Below, piece after piece: positions 38,041 through 48,243 of a stretch of 64,000 nucleotides of DNA; position 1 is the stretch's first letter, and the number at the start of each line of letters is the position of its first letter. Location of the stretch: positions 13,819,608 to 13,883,607 of the forward strand of contig NC_088299.1 in NCBI RefSeq assembly GCF_032854445.1. Direction: 5' to 3'. Under the pieces are notes generated by a model that was not told the DNA's origin, searched no databases, and was given only the letters and a program-made list of their open reading frames with translations. Position numbers and translations under genes: made by a program. This DNA is from Liolophura sinensis (lineage: Eukaryota > Mollusca > Polyplacophora > Chitonida > Chitonidae).

Positions 38041-40235
38041 CACACACACAAAAAAACGTGATATCACTTCCTCTGTATCATGTAAAACCTAATTTGCATA
38101 AACATTGCATTCTTTCTTCCAAACAGTCTCCAGGGAACGCTTGTTACGTGTGCTAAATTTCAAGACAATCAGCCAGGGTTCTGGAGAAAATGACTCTCAA
38201 ACATTTTCATGTCAAATGTATATGGCCGCCACATCACATGACTTGAGGACACCCAAATCTTTACTCGAAAGAGCACATCTCCAAGTCTGTCACCTATCTA
38301 AGTTTCACGCATTTCTGTCAAGCCTCTTTCGCTTAGAAGTTTTTCAATTTTGAGAATGAAAAAACTGCAAATTTTTTGGCATGTACTACTTTCGGGTTGT
38401 TGACGTCACTTCCGGTAATGTAAAATTTGTCTGCCTGCCTTGGGATGATTGCATCTCTAGCTTCACTGGTTAAGGAGGTATACCCACTTCTGGTTTTGAT
38501 AATGTCACTTCCGGTTTTGCAAAAATTGCATTTTCGGAATCAGCGTCAAAAACTGCATATGACAGGACTATTTGCAGAACATCACCTGAACAAGTGTAGA
38601 CATTATTAGCAAAAAACGAAATTTGGGGTTACAAGACAATTTAACCCAATAGCAAGCTTGTACAATTTTCAACCAAGAAAGTTCTCATTCTCAAACTTAA
38701 CAAGCCTAGGCTTTGTACACATTCAGTTGAAATTTCTGCTCAGTCACATCAGCCGTTCTGGAGAAGAAAATTTTTTTCAGGTTTTCATCAAAATCCAAGA
38801 TGGCCGCCAAGTCACGTGACAAAATCTACCTAAAAGTTAGGATGCACAACTTCAAGTCCTACAGTCCCCACAATATGCCTGAAATATTGCCAATGCAGCT
38901 TTATGCCATAATCATTCATTCGTTCAAGTCCTACAGACAAACATGTTAAAATTTCATAAACTTCAGAATAACCATTTTCACCAGAAACGCGGCACAATTT
39001 TGGTGAGAATAATAATAAAGACAAATAATCTTAACAAACACAAGAGGGAATCAACCCGGAAAGAATGCAGAGCAGTGACTTCTTATGTTATAGATTTGTA
39101 AATCGTTGTGGTTGTAAAAGATGCCACTGTGGACTGTGGTATTTGTATACACATGGTGAACTGCATTTGGCAATCCTTGTACTGTTTGTGGCAATTGCAA
39201 TCCTGTGATTGGTCAAGTCCATGTTACAGGCACTACATTCAGATTGGTTTTTTTTTATTAATTTTTTCAGTGGGAATATATGAAAAGAGCCAATGATATT
39301 AAGAGACATTGACTAATCATAATAGAGGCTAGTTTGTATAGTGTGACGGGTGCTGCAGACAACAGTGACTACTGACGTGTCACTTTGACATCTTCCCGGA
39401 TTCCTGTGATTTGTTGTAAGACTGAACCTTAATTTTATGGTTGAACTGACTGACTTGACTGAAACTTATGCTGCTTTAGCACAAGGAAGCACCAATCAAA
39501 TAAAACTGTCAAAAAGGAAAACTTGAGGTTTTAAATGTAAATGTTTAACTGTCAAGTGGTGCATAAGTGATAGGTTCTGAAGGTGTCAATGGATGTCGGG
39601 GATACATAACAGGTAAGTGCTTTTGGTGCATATAAACTCTGAAACTGGATATGCCTGGCAGAATAAAATTATTCAGTGGAGCTCACATTAGATATGAGAT
39701 TTTGTACTTTTTGAGAAACACAGTGTTTGCCATGGCAAAAGGACAGAGAAAGAGACAGGTGTCAAGGTTTAGGAAAAGAAAAAAACTATTCAATCAGAGG
39801 CAATAAAGCAACACTCAGGCTGGTAGGAATGTGCCAAAAACATATGTACATATGAGCAACAGCAGCTGTGTGAGATTGCATGGATTGGACAAAAATTGAA
39901 TGTGTGAACTTGTTGGACTGCGATCTACAGCCCTATGATGTTGGTGTACTGGCCCATTCGCTCCCACTGTCATGGACTCTTACCAGCAGGCTGAATGCCA
40001 GAGATCAAAAGCTGAGCAAAACACCTACAGACTGCTGCACCTGGGAAAGACCGCCGAGCTGTAGAATACCGCATTTGCCTACCACTGGACCACAACATCA
40101 TACTGTCCTGAAGGGCTGAACTGAGATTTGAACAGCGAGGTGCCTTGGGGTGTGTGCGTCACAGAGAGGTTTGCCTGTGCTGAGTGCGGCTTCTCTTCTA
40201 AAAGTAGAAAGTTGTACCATGGAGATACTATCAGG
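38041..40235. other. Stretch without a recognised gene
   Basis: Phrases like GTTCTGGAGAAAATGAC and CGTTCTGGAGAAGAAAA recur near 38180 and 38755, with CACTTCCGG phrases at 38407 and 38507, so the tract looks like an older repeat mosaic related to 36980-38040. No gene recognised. Confidence 0.35.
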
Positions 40236-40426
40236 CAAAAATTTATTTATTTAATTTATCTGATTGGTGTTTTACGCAGTACTCAAGAATACATCACTTA
40301 TACGATGACAGGCAGCATTATGGTGGGTGGAAACTGGGCAGAACCTTGGGGAAGACAGACAGACCTTCCCACTTACGGCCAGAGAGGAAGCCAGCATGAG
40401 CTGGACTTGAACTCACAGCGACCCCA
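40236..40426 (-). repeat. SINE body and tail
   Basis: The plus strand reads GATTGGTGTTTTACGCAGTA, CTCAAGAATACATCACTTAT, GGCAGCATTATGGTGGGTGG and GAGAGGAAGCCAGCATGAGC. The tRNA head is missing. Confidence 0.75.
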
Positions 40427-40944
40427 AGCAGGCAAAGACAATGAAAATGTCTGCTAGTTGGAATGAACCTACACTAGCAATGAAAATGGGTCAGTTACTG
40501 AACATGCTGAACTTGCATGCCGTTTGTTGCACTCATTGCAATGTAGTTTGAGACAGTCTAGTCAAGCACAATGAGGCATCAATAGTACAGATAAGGTGAA
40601 ACACATAACAACCGATGCGGACAGTTCATTATACGCAGTAGCCATGGACCACTGAGTCAGTGCACCATCTGGACACACCACTTGGGGAAAAGCCATTGCA
40701 GCAGGGTGAAAGTGATGGCATTCTGTGACAATGTGTTCCCCACAAGGACAGCGGAGTGAAAGAAAGACAGGAAACTGGCTTTGTGGACGACTTTGCATCT
40801 AGGTGAAACAGTGAGTGTACAGAGGCCTACTGACAGACTCCAAGTGACATACAGGACTTCATATGTAGAAACCTGACTTGCGTAACAGATGCCATTGTCC
40901 TGTGTTATCAGGGAGATCACTGTTTGTGCAAGCAGTATTTGGCT

Positions 40945-41845
40945 ATGACTGAGAAGGATGGCAATTTAATAGATGATCCAGCTAAAATTTTCCATATTTT
41001 CAATACTTTCTTCTCAACTGTCCCCATTCTTTAATAGATATTAATAATATAAACAAGGACAATTTTGTTCAAAGTCTTGAAAAACTCAGGGAACAAGTTG
41101 AGGGAAAAGTTCTTCATGATACTTTTTACTCCATACCAAATATGTTGTATGTTTCTGTTTTACAATACCTTTAAAGGCTTGATAAAGATAAGGCTAGTGA
41201 TCAATTCAAAAATTCTATATTCTAAATGTCAATTCTAAATTTCTTTCATCATCTGCCCCTATTATTGCAAAATCTTTTACCATGCTAATAAACAAATGTG
41301 TTATGACCAGACATGGTTATCCCTCTTCACAAAAGGGGTTCAAAGTTGAAAACTATCATCCAATATCTGTCCTACTCAGTTTTTCAAAAATCACTGAACG
41401 ACATTTACATAACTGTTTATACGAGTATCTCTCAAATTTTAAATTATTGAACAAAAATAAATGTGGTTTTTGCCCCTCTTACGCTCTTGTGGAACTGTAT
41501 TGCTGAAAATGGTTGAACACTGGTTTACGGCGACAGATAACACTGAAGTTATTGGAACTGTACCTGTAGACTTCAAGCAGGCATTTGATACTGTTAATCA
41601 CAATATATTACTTAAAAAACTTAAAGCATACAAATTCACTCAACTGCTCTTACATTCTTCCAGTGATACCTATCTAACACACAACAAATGGTTGTTTGTG
41701 GAGGAGAAATGTATAATGCTAAGGATATTAAAGCCAGTGTCTTGCAAGGCTGGTTCCATATTGCAGCCTTTACTTTTTATACTATACATAAATGATCTAC
41801 CATTATTTCTAAAGAACAATTTTATTATTTCTAATTATTTCTAAA
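40945..41845 (+). mobile_element. Broken LINE (non-LTR retrotransposon) reverse-transcriptase fragment
   Basis: Reading across shifting frames gives non-LTR reverse-transcriptase blocks in the right order: GNLIDDPAKIFHIFNTFFST, DKDKASDQF, FKVENYHPISVLLSFSKITE, CGFCPSYA, DFKQAFDTVNHNILLKKL, and GSILQPLLFILYINDLPLF. The DFKQAFDTV block is the family's first catalytic motif (usually FxxAFDxV). The YADD block that should follow is absent, because the copy ends after about 900 bp. Endonuclease and 3' end are also missing. Several stops and frame changes show that it is dead. Clade is probably CR1/Jockey-like, but this is not firm. Confidence 0.8.
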
Positions 41846-43044
41846 GGGGCAATCTTCCACTCATTTGGCTTGTTCTCTGTATATGCGTTTCAGGGTTCCA
41901 GACAGCAGGAGGGCAGAAAAGGGTCGATAATGGGGCGTCTTCCACTACCCTACTATCATATTATTAATATGTGTGGGGAGGAACCAAAGGAGATAACTGC
42001 ATTAAAAATAGTGTTTAGTGAGTGACAATTTTGAACTTGTTGCTAGCCCTTAGACTGACTATACAATCAGGCAACGTGTGGCTTTTAGCCTTGGACAATC
42101 TGCTCTGAGTAAAACAAGCCACTTGCTGAGTACTAACAAGGCAGAGGCTTTTAACCTGGCCATCAGTAAATGAGTTCCCAAAAACAAACTTTTCTCTCAA
42201 AATTTTGAAGAGAGAACACACAGCTGCCTGGAAGAGTGGAAAACAGACAGAGCTAAACCCTCTGCCACAAAGGCCATTGTGAAATGCTTAGGCCTGAGCA
42301 ACATACACTTTTATGGGAGACTTGAGGATGAGCTACACACAAGCTCTCAATGACACTAAAATGCACTGTTTTCTTCTGTCCCTGACAACTGTGTTTTAAT
42401 AAAGGAAAGAACAAAAAATAAAGAAGTTCACGTTTGGGAATGTTTTCATTCATGCGTGAACGAGTTCCCCACTGATGCAGATAAGAAAATTTTGAGGGGA
42501 GTGTATGAACAGAAAATTACATTAGCAAAAAACATTTAAATGGATTATAATACCCCAAAGAAATGTGAAGATACTAGGTATGACCCAGTTATTAATATGT
42601 ATACTGAAAGCAAATACATTAAATGGCACACTTGTATGACAAATACTGATAGCCAAAAATTTTTAAACCTAAATTGTTAAGATGAGTATTGATTACAGAT
42701 GTACTTACAAGACAAACAACCTTACAAACTAAGTAATATGTAAAAATGAAGCAGAAACAATATGAATGAATAGGTGAAAACAAATTAAGTGACTACCCCC
42801 TGTATCAGTCAATGTTGAACTCTCCAAGAACAAGCTTGCACAGCTCCACCACTTGTGAGCACTGAGTAGTTAGACACATCAGCTTAGAGAATTGGTGGGC
42901 TCCATATGAAGGGGATAACCTGTAACAAGAGTAATTATTTTGTCACCCAAGAATTTGAAACACTGTTTAGACATTAAAATGATATTGGCAGCTGAATTAC
43001 ACGTGCATTAGCGTTAGTAGTATGTAAAGTAACACTCTAGGTTA
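41846..43044. other. Stretch without a recognised gene
   Basis: No recognisable exon or repeat. Short open frames only. Confidence 0.4.
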
Positions 43045-43212
43045 TATTTATTTCTTTATTTTATTTGATTGGTGTTTTATGCCGTACCCAAGAATATTTC
43101 ACTTATACGACGGCGGTCAGCATTATGGTGGGTGGAAACTGGGCCGAGCCCGGGGAAATCCATGACAATCCGCAGGTTGCTGACAGACCTTCCCACTTAC
43201 GGCTGAAGAGGA
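43045..43212 (-). repeat. SINE 3' half
   Basis: The plus strand reads TTTATTTGATTGGTGTTTTA, GCCGTACCCAAGAATATTTC, GGTCAGCATTATGGTGGGTG and CGCAGGTTGCTGACAGACC. Well preserved. Confidence 0.75.
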
Positions 43213-43856
43213 ACTCTAGGTTATAGGCAGGAAAGAAAACAGCGATGGAATACACAGTATTTAAATGCTTAACATAACTAGACATAGTTCAACTACTACG
43301 TTTAAATTATACACACAAAAAAAAAATAAAGAGTACAAACAAGCCTGAGTTTTTGACAAGGTGCATCGATGTGACTTTAGAGTTGACAGCGTGAACTTCA
43401 CAGCGCATTTGATGAGAGTGCACATTGTATGGTCCTACTTCATGCACGCTGAAACAGAGAACAATATGAATATCAGAGAAAGCTTGAAATAAAAGAACTT
43501 GAGGGTAAATTTTAATATTTGTGAGTGAAATTTACAGCAGATAACTGCCCATGCACATAACAAAATGAGAAATGAGAAGTGATTATTGCAAAATGGCTGT
43601 CATTTCCCCTTTGACCTTTATGAAACTGAATTTGAAAGAAATGTGTAGTGGTAATTTTGTAACATAACTTCATACTTATTTGCAGAATGCTGAGGTAGTT
43701 TCCAGCGAATTGAGATTACAGGTACAAGTGTGAAATACACAGAAAGTTTTCGTTTGGCCAGGATAAAATATGGTAGCCTGAATGTAATGTATGATAACAA
43801 TACATCAAGTTAAGAATTACCAACTTGGAATGAGTGTACAATTTGCTTACATGTAC

Positions 43857-44255
43857 TTATGTAATCGCTGAAGAATTTCCCTACGTGGGTGACACAAGGA
43901 TTCGAACTTGGGTCTCCGCAGCCGACGTCCAGCGCTCTACCAACGGAGCTAAAGGGAAATTTCCACTAGCTACTGCTAGTATAAGCACTGGAAAGCTGCT
44001 CCTGTTACACTCCTCCCCACTTAAATCCTCCCCTCTCTCCCAAAACACACCCAAGATCACTGGCCCAGAGCTCCATGCTTCTTGGAACCTGTTGGGTCAA
44101 GGTACCAGTGGAATGGTTGAAAGATTTCACTACGTCGGTCACATTCGAACTCGGGTTTCTGCAGCTGATGTCCAGCGCTCTACCAACTGAGCTAACGGGC
44201 AATTCCTGCTAACTACTGCTAGTATAAGCACTGGAAAGCTGCTCCAGTTACACAT
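43857..44255 (-). repeat. Two direct copies of a tRNA-headed repeat
   Basis: Copies at about 43870-44010 and 44125-44255 share GGTCTCCGCAGCCGACGTCC (GGTTTCTGCAGCTGATGTCC in the second), AGCGCTCTACCAACGGAGCT, and GCTAGTATAAGCACTGGAAA. On the minus strand these read as a tRNA-like TAGCTCCGTTGGTAGAGCGC with a B-box-like GTTCGAATCC. The offset is about 250 bp. Probably two insertions or one duplicated SINE. Confidence 0.6.
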
Positions 44256-45064
44256 ATACACTGCCGTGGAACCCAGTTGTCAATGAAACATATGTTTGTT
44301 TACACAGCCACTCAGAACAACACCCGGTGACCTAAAGCCCCTGACTAATGCACCTTACCTACAAGATTTGTAAGTTACCGTGCCAACATACATGTACGCA
44401 AACATGTGTTGATTATATTATTCATTTGATTCGTGTTTTACGTTGCAAACAAGTATTGAAAGCCAAACTGAAGTTGAAGTATAGTTGTGAAGGGCAGCGA
44501 TTGCAGGAATATGCTCTGTGCGTTGTACATGAATTATAACTAAGTTAAATTGTAATTATATAATTATAATTAAATCATAATTTAACTCAGCGACCCCACG
44601 GTGTCTTGCAATTACACTGTCTTGTAATACTGCACCCACTGATAAAATTGGGGGACGAACAGGAGTTACCAGATAACGCCCCCTAGTGGCAAAATGGGGA
44701 ACTAAAGTAATTGCTGCACCAGAAAAATCAGCATTTAGGTTCATTTACCTCTCTGTTACTTATGACGTACTGGTCACTGCCAGGATCCCGGGTGCTCGAA
44801 ACTATATATGAATCCTGATCCCCAGTCGGAATTTCAAGGTTTAAAATTCACACGTTTAAAGGCGAACCAAATGCGATTAAATGATTTTTTCATGCTATAA
44901 GGTACATGCATTAATAAAAATATGTTATTATTAAACTATAAATGCTCGGTACCATACCGGTACTGCACACAGGTACCTAATCTATAGCTGTACGTATGTG
45001 TAAATAATACACACGTGGTTGTTGTTTCACCATTTTCTACTTCGCTGTGAATTTGGGCTTTGTA
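44256..45064. other. Stretch between the tRNA-headed repeats and the Polinton flank
   Basis: No gene seen. A SINE-tail-like fragment lies near 44414 and an AT-only imperfect inverted repeat near 44540-44590 (AGTTAAATT and AATTTAACT arms). Confidence 0.4.
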
Positions 45065-45160
45065 TTGTGGCATTTGATTGGTCGAATGACGCCCTGCCAT
45101 GCTTTGTTTGTAAGATGTGATCTGATTGAGTCCAACAATTTGCGGTCAATCCATACTGAT
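45065..45160 (+). repeat. Host repeat into which the Polinton appears inserted
   Basis: The reverse complement matches 16166-16245, including TTGACCGCAAATTGTTGGAC and the ATCA just before the Polinton edge. Similarity stops at 45160, which helps to place the left border of the element. Confidence 0.6.
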
Positions 45161-45177
45161 AGTGTATAGTATAACAG

Positions 45178-45404
45178 TATAGGGAAAAAAGAGAGAAAAA
45201 AAAGAGGCAAAACGTCGGCTTGTAAAGTCGAGTGGGACAGCTCGAAAAGAGCTCCCAGGCGCCAAAACGGACCAATGGGTGAGCCGGATTTGCCCCAAAA
45301 CTGCCCAATGGGAGGCCCGCAAAACGGACCAATCAGCGTGCGAGAAGAGGTTACGTAAGACAAAACGAACCAATCAGCGCGTGGTGAATTTCCGCGTAGA
45401 TAGG
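45178..45404 (+). repeat. Left terminal inverted repeat of the Polinton
   Basis: Starts TATAGGGAAAAAAGAGAG and ends CCGCGTAGATAGG. It is inverted at 62357-62583 (four differences) and at 62112-62337 (about eight or nine). The repeat carries four CCAAT boxes at 45272, 45305, 45329 and 45370 and a palindromic TTACGTAA at 45351. The 17 bp outside it (45161-45177) share CTGTTATAC with the sequence outside the inner right copy, so the repeat may be a little longer. Confidence 0.92.
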
Positions 45405-45414
45405 TACAAAAAGA
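45270..45414 (+). promoter_or_regulatory. CCAAT-box array plus TATA-like box, left end
   Basis: Four CCAAT pentamers, all in the same orientation and three of them in near-repeats of AAAACGGACCAAT, stand 24-41 bp apart. After them comes TACAAAAAG at 45405-45413, and an ATG at 45494. This is the usual layout of an NF-Y type animal promoter. The same array lies in each right-end copy, pointing inward. Confidence 0.6.
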
Positions 45415-45493
45415 CAGGTGCGGCAGTAGCAGATCACTTCACCCGAAGACACCGACCGACCGAGCGAGCGAGCGATCGAGTAAAGAAGCAACG

Positions 45494-46021
45494 ATGGATC
45501 AAGAGGATTTCGAGGTTAATATGGAGAAGAAGACGTTGGAGGAGAAGAAGACGGAGAAGCTATTTACCTGTGAGGTGTGCGATCGAGGATTCACCCGACG
45601 CGATAACTGGCGACGGCATGCTAAAACACAGCACGGTGATAAGAAGAAGAAGAAGAAGAAGACGGAGAAGTATTTTTGCCGGGTGTGTGCCCAGCATTTT
45701 ACCCGGCGGGATAACTGGCTCCGGCACCAGCGGACGCATCACCAGCCCCAGACAAACAAAAGATTCACCTGTCCGACCTGTGACCGGGTGTTTTTTCGCC
45801 GGGCGAATTTGATCCGCCATCAACAGCGACATGACAACAAAAAAGAACGTGTGTGGCATTGCGAAGACTGCGGGGAGTCTTTCTACCGGTTGTGGGATTG
45901 GCGTTCCCATCAACGTGGGAAACACGGCTCGGTAAGTTCTTTTTTTTATTATTTTATTTTATTTTTCTCCGCCCCAAGCAGCAAGTTGAGTGACCTACTA
46001 ACCCACGAAGACGCCGCTTGA
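45494..46021 (+). CDS. Polinton four-finger C2H2 zinc-finger protein
   Basis: The frame starts at the first ATG after the left terminal repeat. An acidic and Lys-rich leader of about 25 residues is followed by four C2H2 fingers in the pattern CxxC-x12-HxxxH/HxxxxH: CEVCDRGFTRRDNWRRH, CRVCAQHFTRRDNWLRH, CPTCDRVFFRRANLIRH, and CEDCGESFYRLWDWRSH. The first two fingers share the RRDNW helix, so they probably arose by duplication. Such fingers bind DNA or RNA; a role at the nearby terminal repeat is inference. The last ~30 residues are hydrophobic and low in coding character, so the true C-terminus may differ. Confidence 0.75.
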   Translation: MDQEDFEVNMEKKTLEEKKTEKLFTCEVCDRGFTRRDNWRRHAKTQHGDKKKKKKKTEKYFCRVCAQHFTRRDNWLRHQRTHHQPQTNKRFTCPTCDRVFFRRANLIRHQQRHDNKKERVWHCEDCGESFYRLWDWRSHQRGKHGSVSSFFYYFILFFSAPSSKLSDLLTHEDAA

Positions 46022-46056
46022 TTATGGAGGTTGAAAAGCCACTGTATTCCATGAAT

Positions 46057-46142
46057 GGCCGGTTAGCTCAGTCGGCAGAGCGTCGGGCTAATAACGCGAA
46101 TGTCACGGGTTCGAGCCTCATATCAACCAGTTGATATTTTTT
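46057..46142 (+). tRNA. tRNA-Ile(AAT)-like sequence inside the Polinton
   Basis: Positions 46057-46129 fold as a cloverleaf close to animal tRNA-Ile: acceptor GGCCGGT, D-arm GCTC/GAGC, anticodon loop CTAATAA (anticodon AAT), and a B box GGTTCGAGCC. Two pairs in the acceptor stem and one in each of the anticodon and T stems are mismatched. Directly downstream, ATATCAAC-CA-GTTGATAT (46120-46137) forms a perfect hairpin that competes with the 3' acceptor strand, followed by T6, a normal Pol III stop. It may be a captured tRNA gene, a decayed tRNA, or a Pol III promoter used for another RNA. Confidence 0.6.
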
Positions 46143-48243
46143 CATTTTTGTTGGTGGGCATTGATTTTTTTTTCATTTTCGTTTCTTTGCATACTAATTC
46201 GTTTTAAATAACGACGAGTATGTTGAATTTGGGGATAGTCTTTGAAGTCCAAATGTTGAATCATGTGCATGTATGAGCAGTTGCTTTCCGCGTTCAGCGT
46301 TGGTCATCTCAGACTTGGTGATAAAAAGGGTCCGTTTCCAAAAAAAATCATGCGCACAATAAATGTACATGATTTGTTTGTTTCAGGCTGGGGATGAATT
46401 AGGGGGAGTAATTTGCTTCTTGAAAGTTAATTTAAGACAGTAAGAGCTATCTCATGTTACATGTTTGTAACAGTATATGAAAAAAAGTATAAAAAAACTT
46501 CTTTACTGGATCATATGCAATAAGACATGCTGCATTTCATTGCTGAAAATTACTATTCACAGCTGAGTTGTTTACCGTTATGTAAGCACTTGCGCTGTAG
46601 ATGGTGTGTCGATAGGGTTTCCACTCCATGTAGGTGACATGTATAAGGGTGTACTCCCCAGCTCGCTGGCGCAGTGGCTGACGCAGTGGCTGGGTGACTG
46701 ACTGGCAACAATGTATACAATGTATACAAGACGCAGCCGATCAAAACAAAAACCACGTGTCCAAACAAAAACCACGTGTCAAAACAAAGCACAGCTGACA
46801 GCGATATGTTTCCTGAACAATGGTGAACGGGAATACCTATCTGGATGGTTCCTATGTTTTATGTATTAAAAAAGGGACTGGGTCAGTGTGTCAGTGTGTC
46901 ATGCTAGGGCTGCTATCTATCGGAATGGTTCCTATGTATTATGTATTAAAATAAATTTTTTTAGCGGATTGACGCTTCATTTTAATTAGTAGATTACCAC
47001 ATAAAGTAGTTGTCTATCGGTCACCTTCAGACGTTGTTGTTGTTTCCAATTAATTAATATTACGTAATATTACGCTTCGTATTCGCTAGATTTCTTATGG
47101 AAATAACAGTAGTTTTAGTTCAGTATATTTAAGGATAGTTGTGTCTTTTAATAGTTTGTAACTCCAGTAAAACCAGATAGAAAGCCTGAGTAGCTTAGAG
47201 GATATTTCCTTATGTATTTCGTAGTAGAAAAGCCTGGTATGACCTAACTGAGATTCAATCAGAATTTGGAAGTGATAGGATGTCAACACCAATAAACCAA
47301 TGTCACTGGTCAGTTTAGAGAAAACCTCCCTTGGTTGGCTCTAACTCCAGTAAAGCTAGATAGAAAGCTTGAGTAGCTTAGAGGATATTTCCTTATGTAT
47401 TTCGTAGTAGAAATCCACGAATGTGTGCTATGTCAAATGTATGTAAACAAGGGGGATAACTCCTGATGGAATACGCTTAGCAGGGGCGACTACTTTTGTT
47501 GGAATAATGGAAATAAGGGTTTCATTCCTGAAAATGACTATCCACAGCTGAGATCGTTAGATTTCTTATTGAAATAACAGTAGTTTTAGTTCAATATATT
47601 TAAGGATAGTTGTGTCTTTTAATAGTTTGTAACTCCAGTAAAGCTAGATAGAAAGCCTGAGTAGCTTAGAGGATATTTCCTTATGTATTTCGTAGTAGAA
47701 ATCCACGAATGTGTGTGCGGTGTCAAATGTATGTAAACAAGGGGGCTAACTCCTGATGGAATACGCTTAGCAGGGGCGACTACTTTTGTTGGAATAATGG
47801 AAATAAGGGGTATAACTCTAAATGTCAAACGTCAATACGTGTCTGGAAAGAGTAATTTATAGTAACTTTCTTTATTTTTTGTTCCAAAACTGTATAGGGG
47901 TTTTGTAGAGTTATATATATATGATATCTATCGGAATGGCTCCTATGTATTATATGTATTATAAAATTTTTCAGCGGAACATATGTACATATGCACATAT
48001 GTACAATAGTATGTATATAGAGTATGTCTAGGGTTTGGTTATAACGTCTACACCCTTCTATGTTACAGAGACCTGTTTCATCTACCACCACCACCACCAC
48101 CGACGACAACAAACCCAGCACGAGTCAAGCTCAAGTGAGTTTAGCGGGGGCTGCCTCGTTGAAAGAAGAAAAGAAAAAAACAAAAGAAAAAAAGTCCAAC
48201 GAGCCAGTTTGAGCCCGACCCAGTACAGCCTCACGAGGGTGTC
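46143..48243. other. Polinton non-coding stretch with internal repeats
   Basis: Holds the GACTGGGTCAGTGTGTCAGTG motif at 46876, two copies of AAAACAAAAACCACGTGTC near 46745, three copies of CTATCGGAATGGTTCCTATG-like sequence (about 46840, 46918, 47927), and three larger direct repeats (47089-47230, 47338-47520, 47562-47812). It also has TA-rich runs near 47910-48000. I assign no gene here. Confidence 0.5.
47089..47812. repeat. Three direct repeats within the Polinton
   Basis: Shared phrases are AACTCCAGTAAAGCTAGATA, GAGTAGCTTAGAGGATATTT and CCTTATGTATTTCGTAGTAG. The second and third copies also share ACTCCTGATGGAATACGCTT and GGGGCGACTACTTTTGTTGG. The first and third share AATAACAGTAGTTTTAGTTC. 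Copies are nearly identical, so duplication was recent or gene conversion has kept them alike. Confidence 0.85.

Noticed and set aside
43857-44255. Two functional tRNA genes
   Set aside because: A- and B-box-like sequences are present, but the arms do not fold and the segments share long non-tRNA extensions, so they are SINE-type repeats.
45155-45160. ACTGAT as a 6-bp target-site duplication
   Set aside because: It does not recur after 62355 or 62583, so a duplication cannot be claimed.
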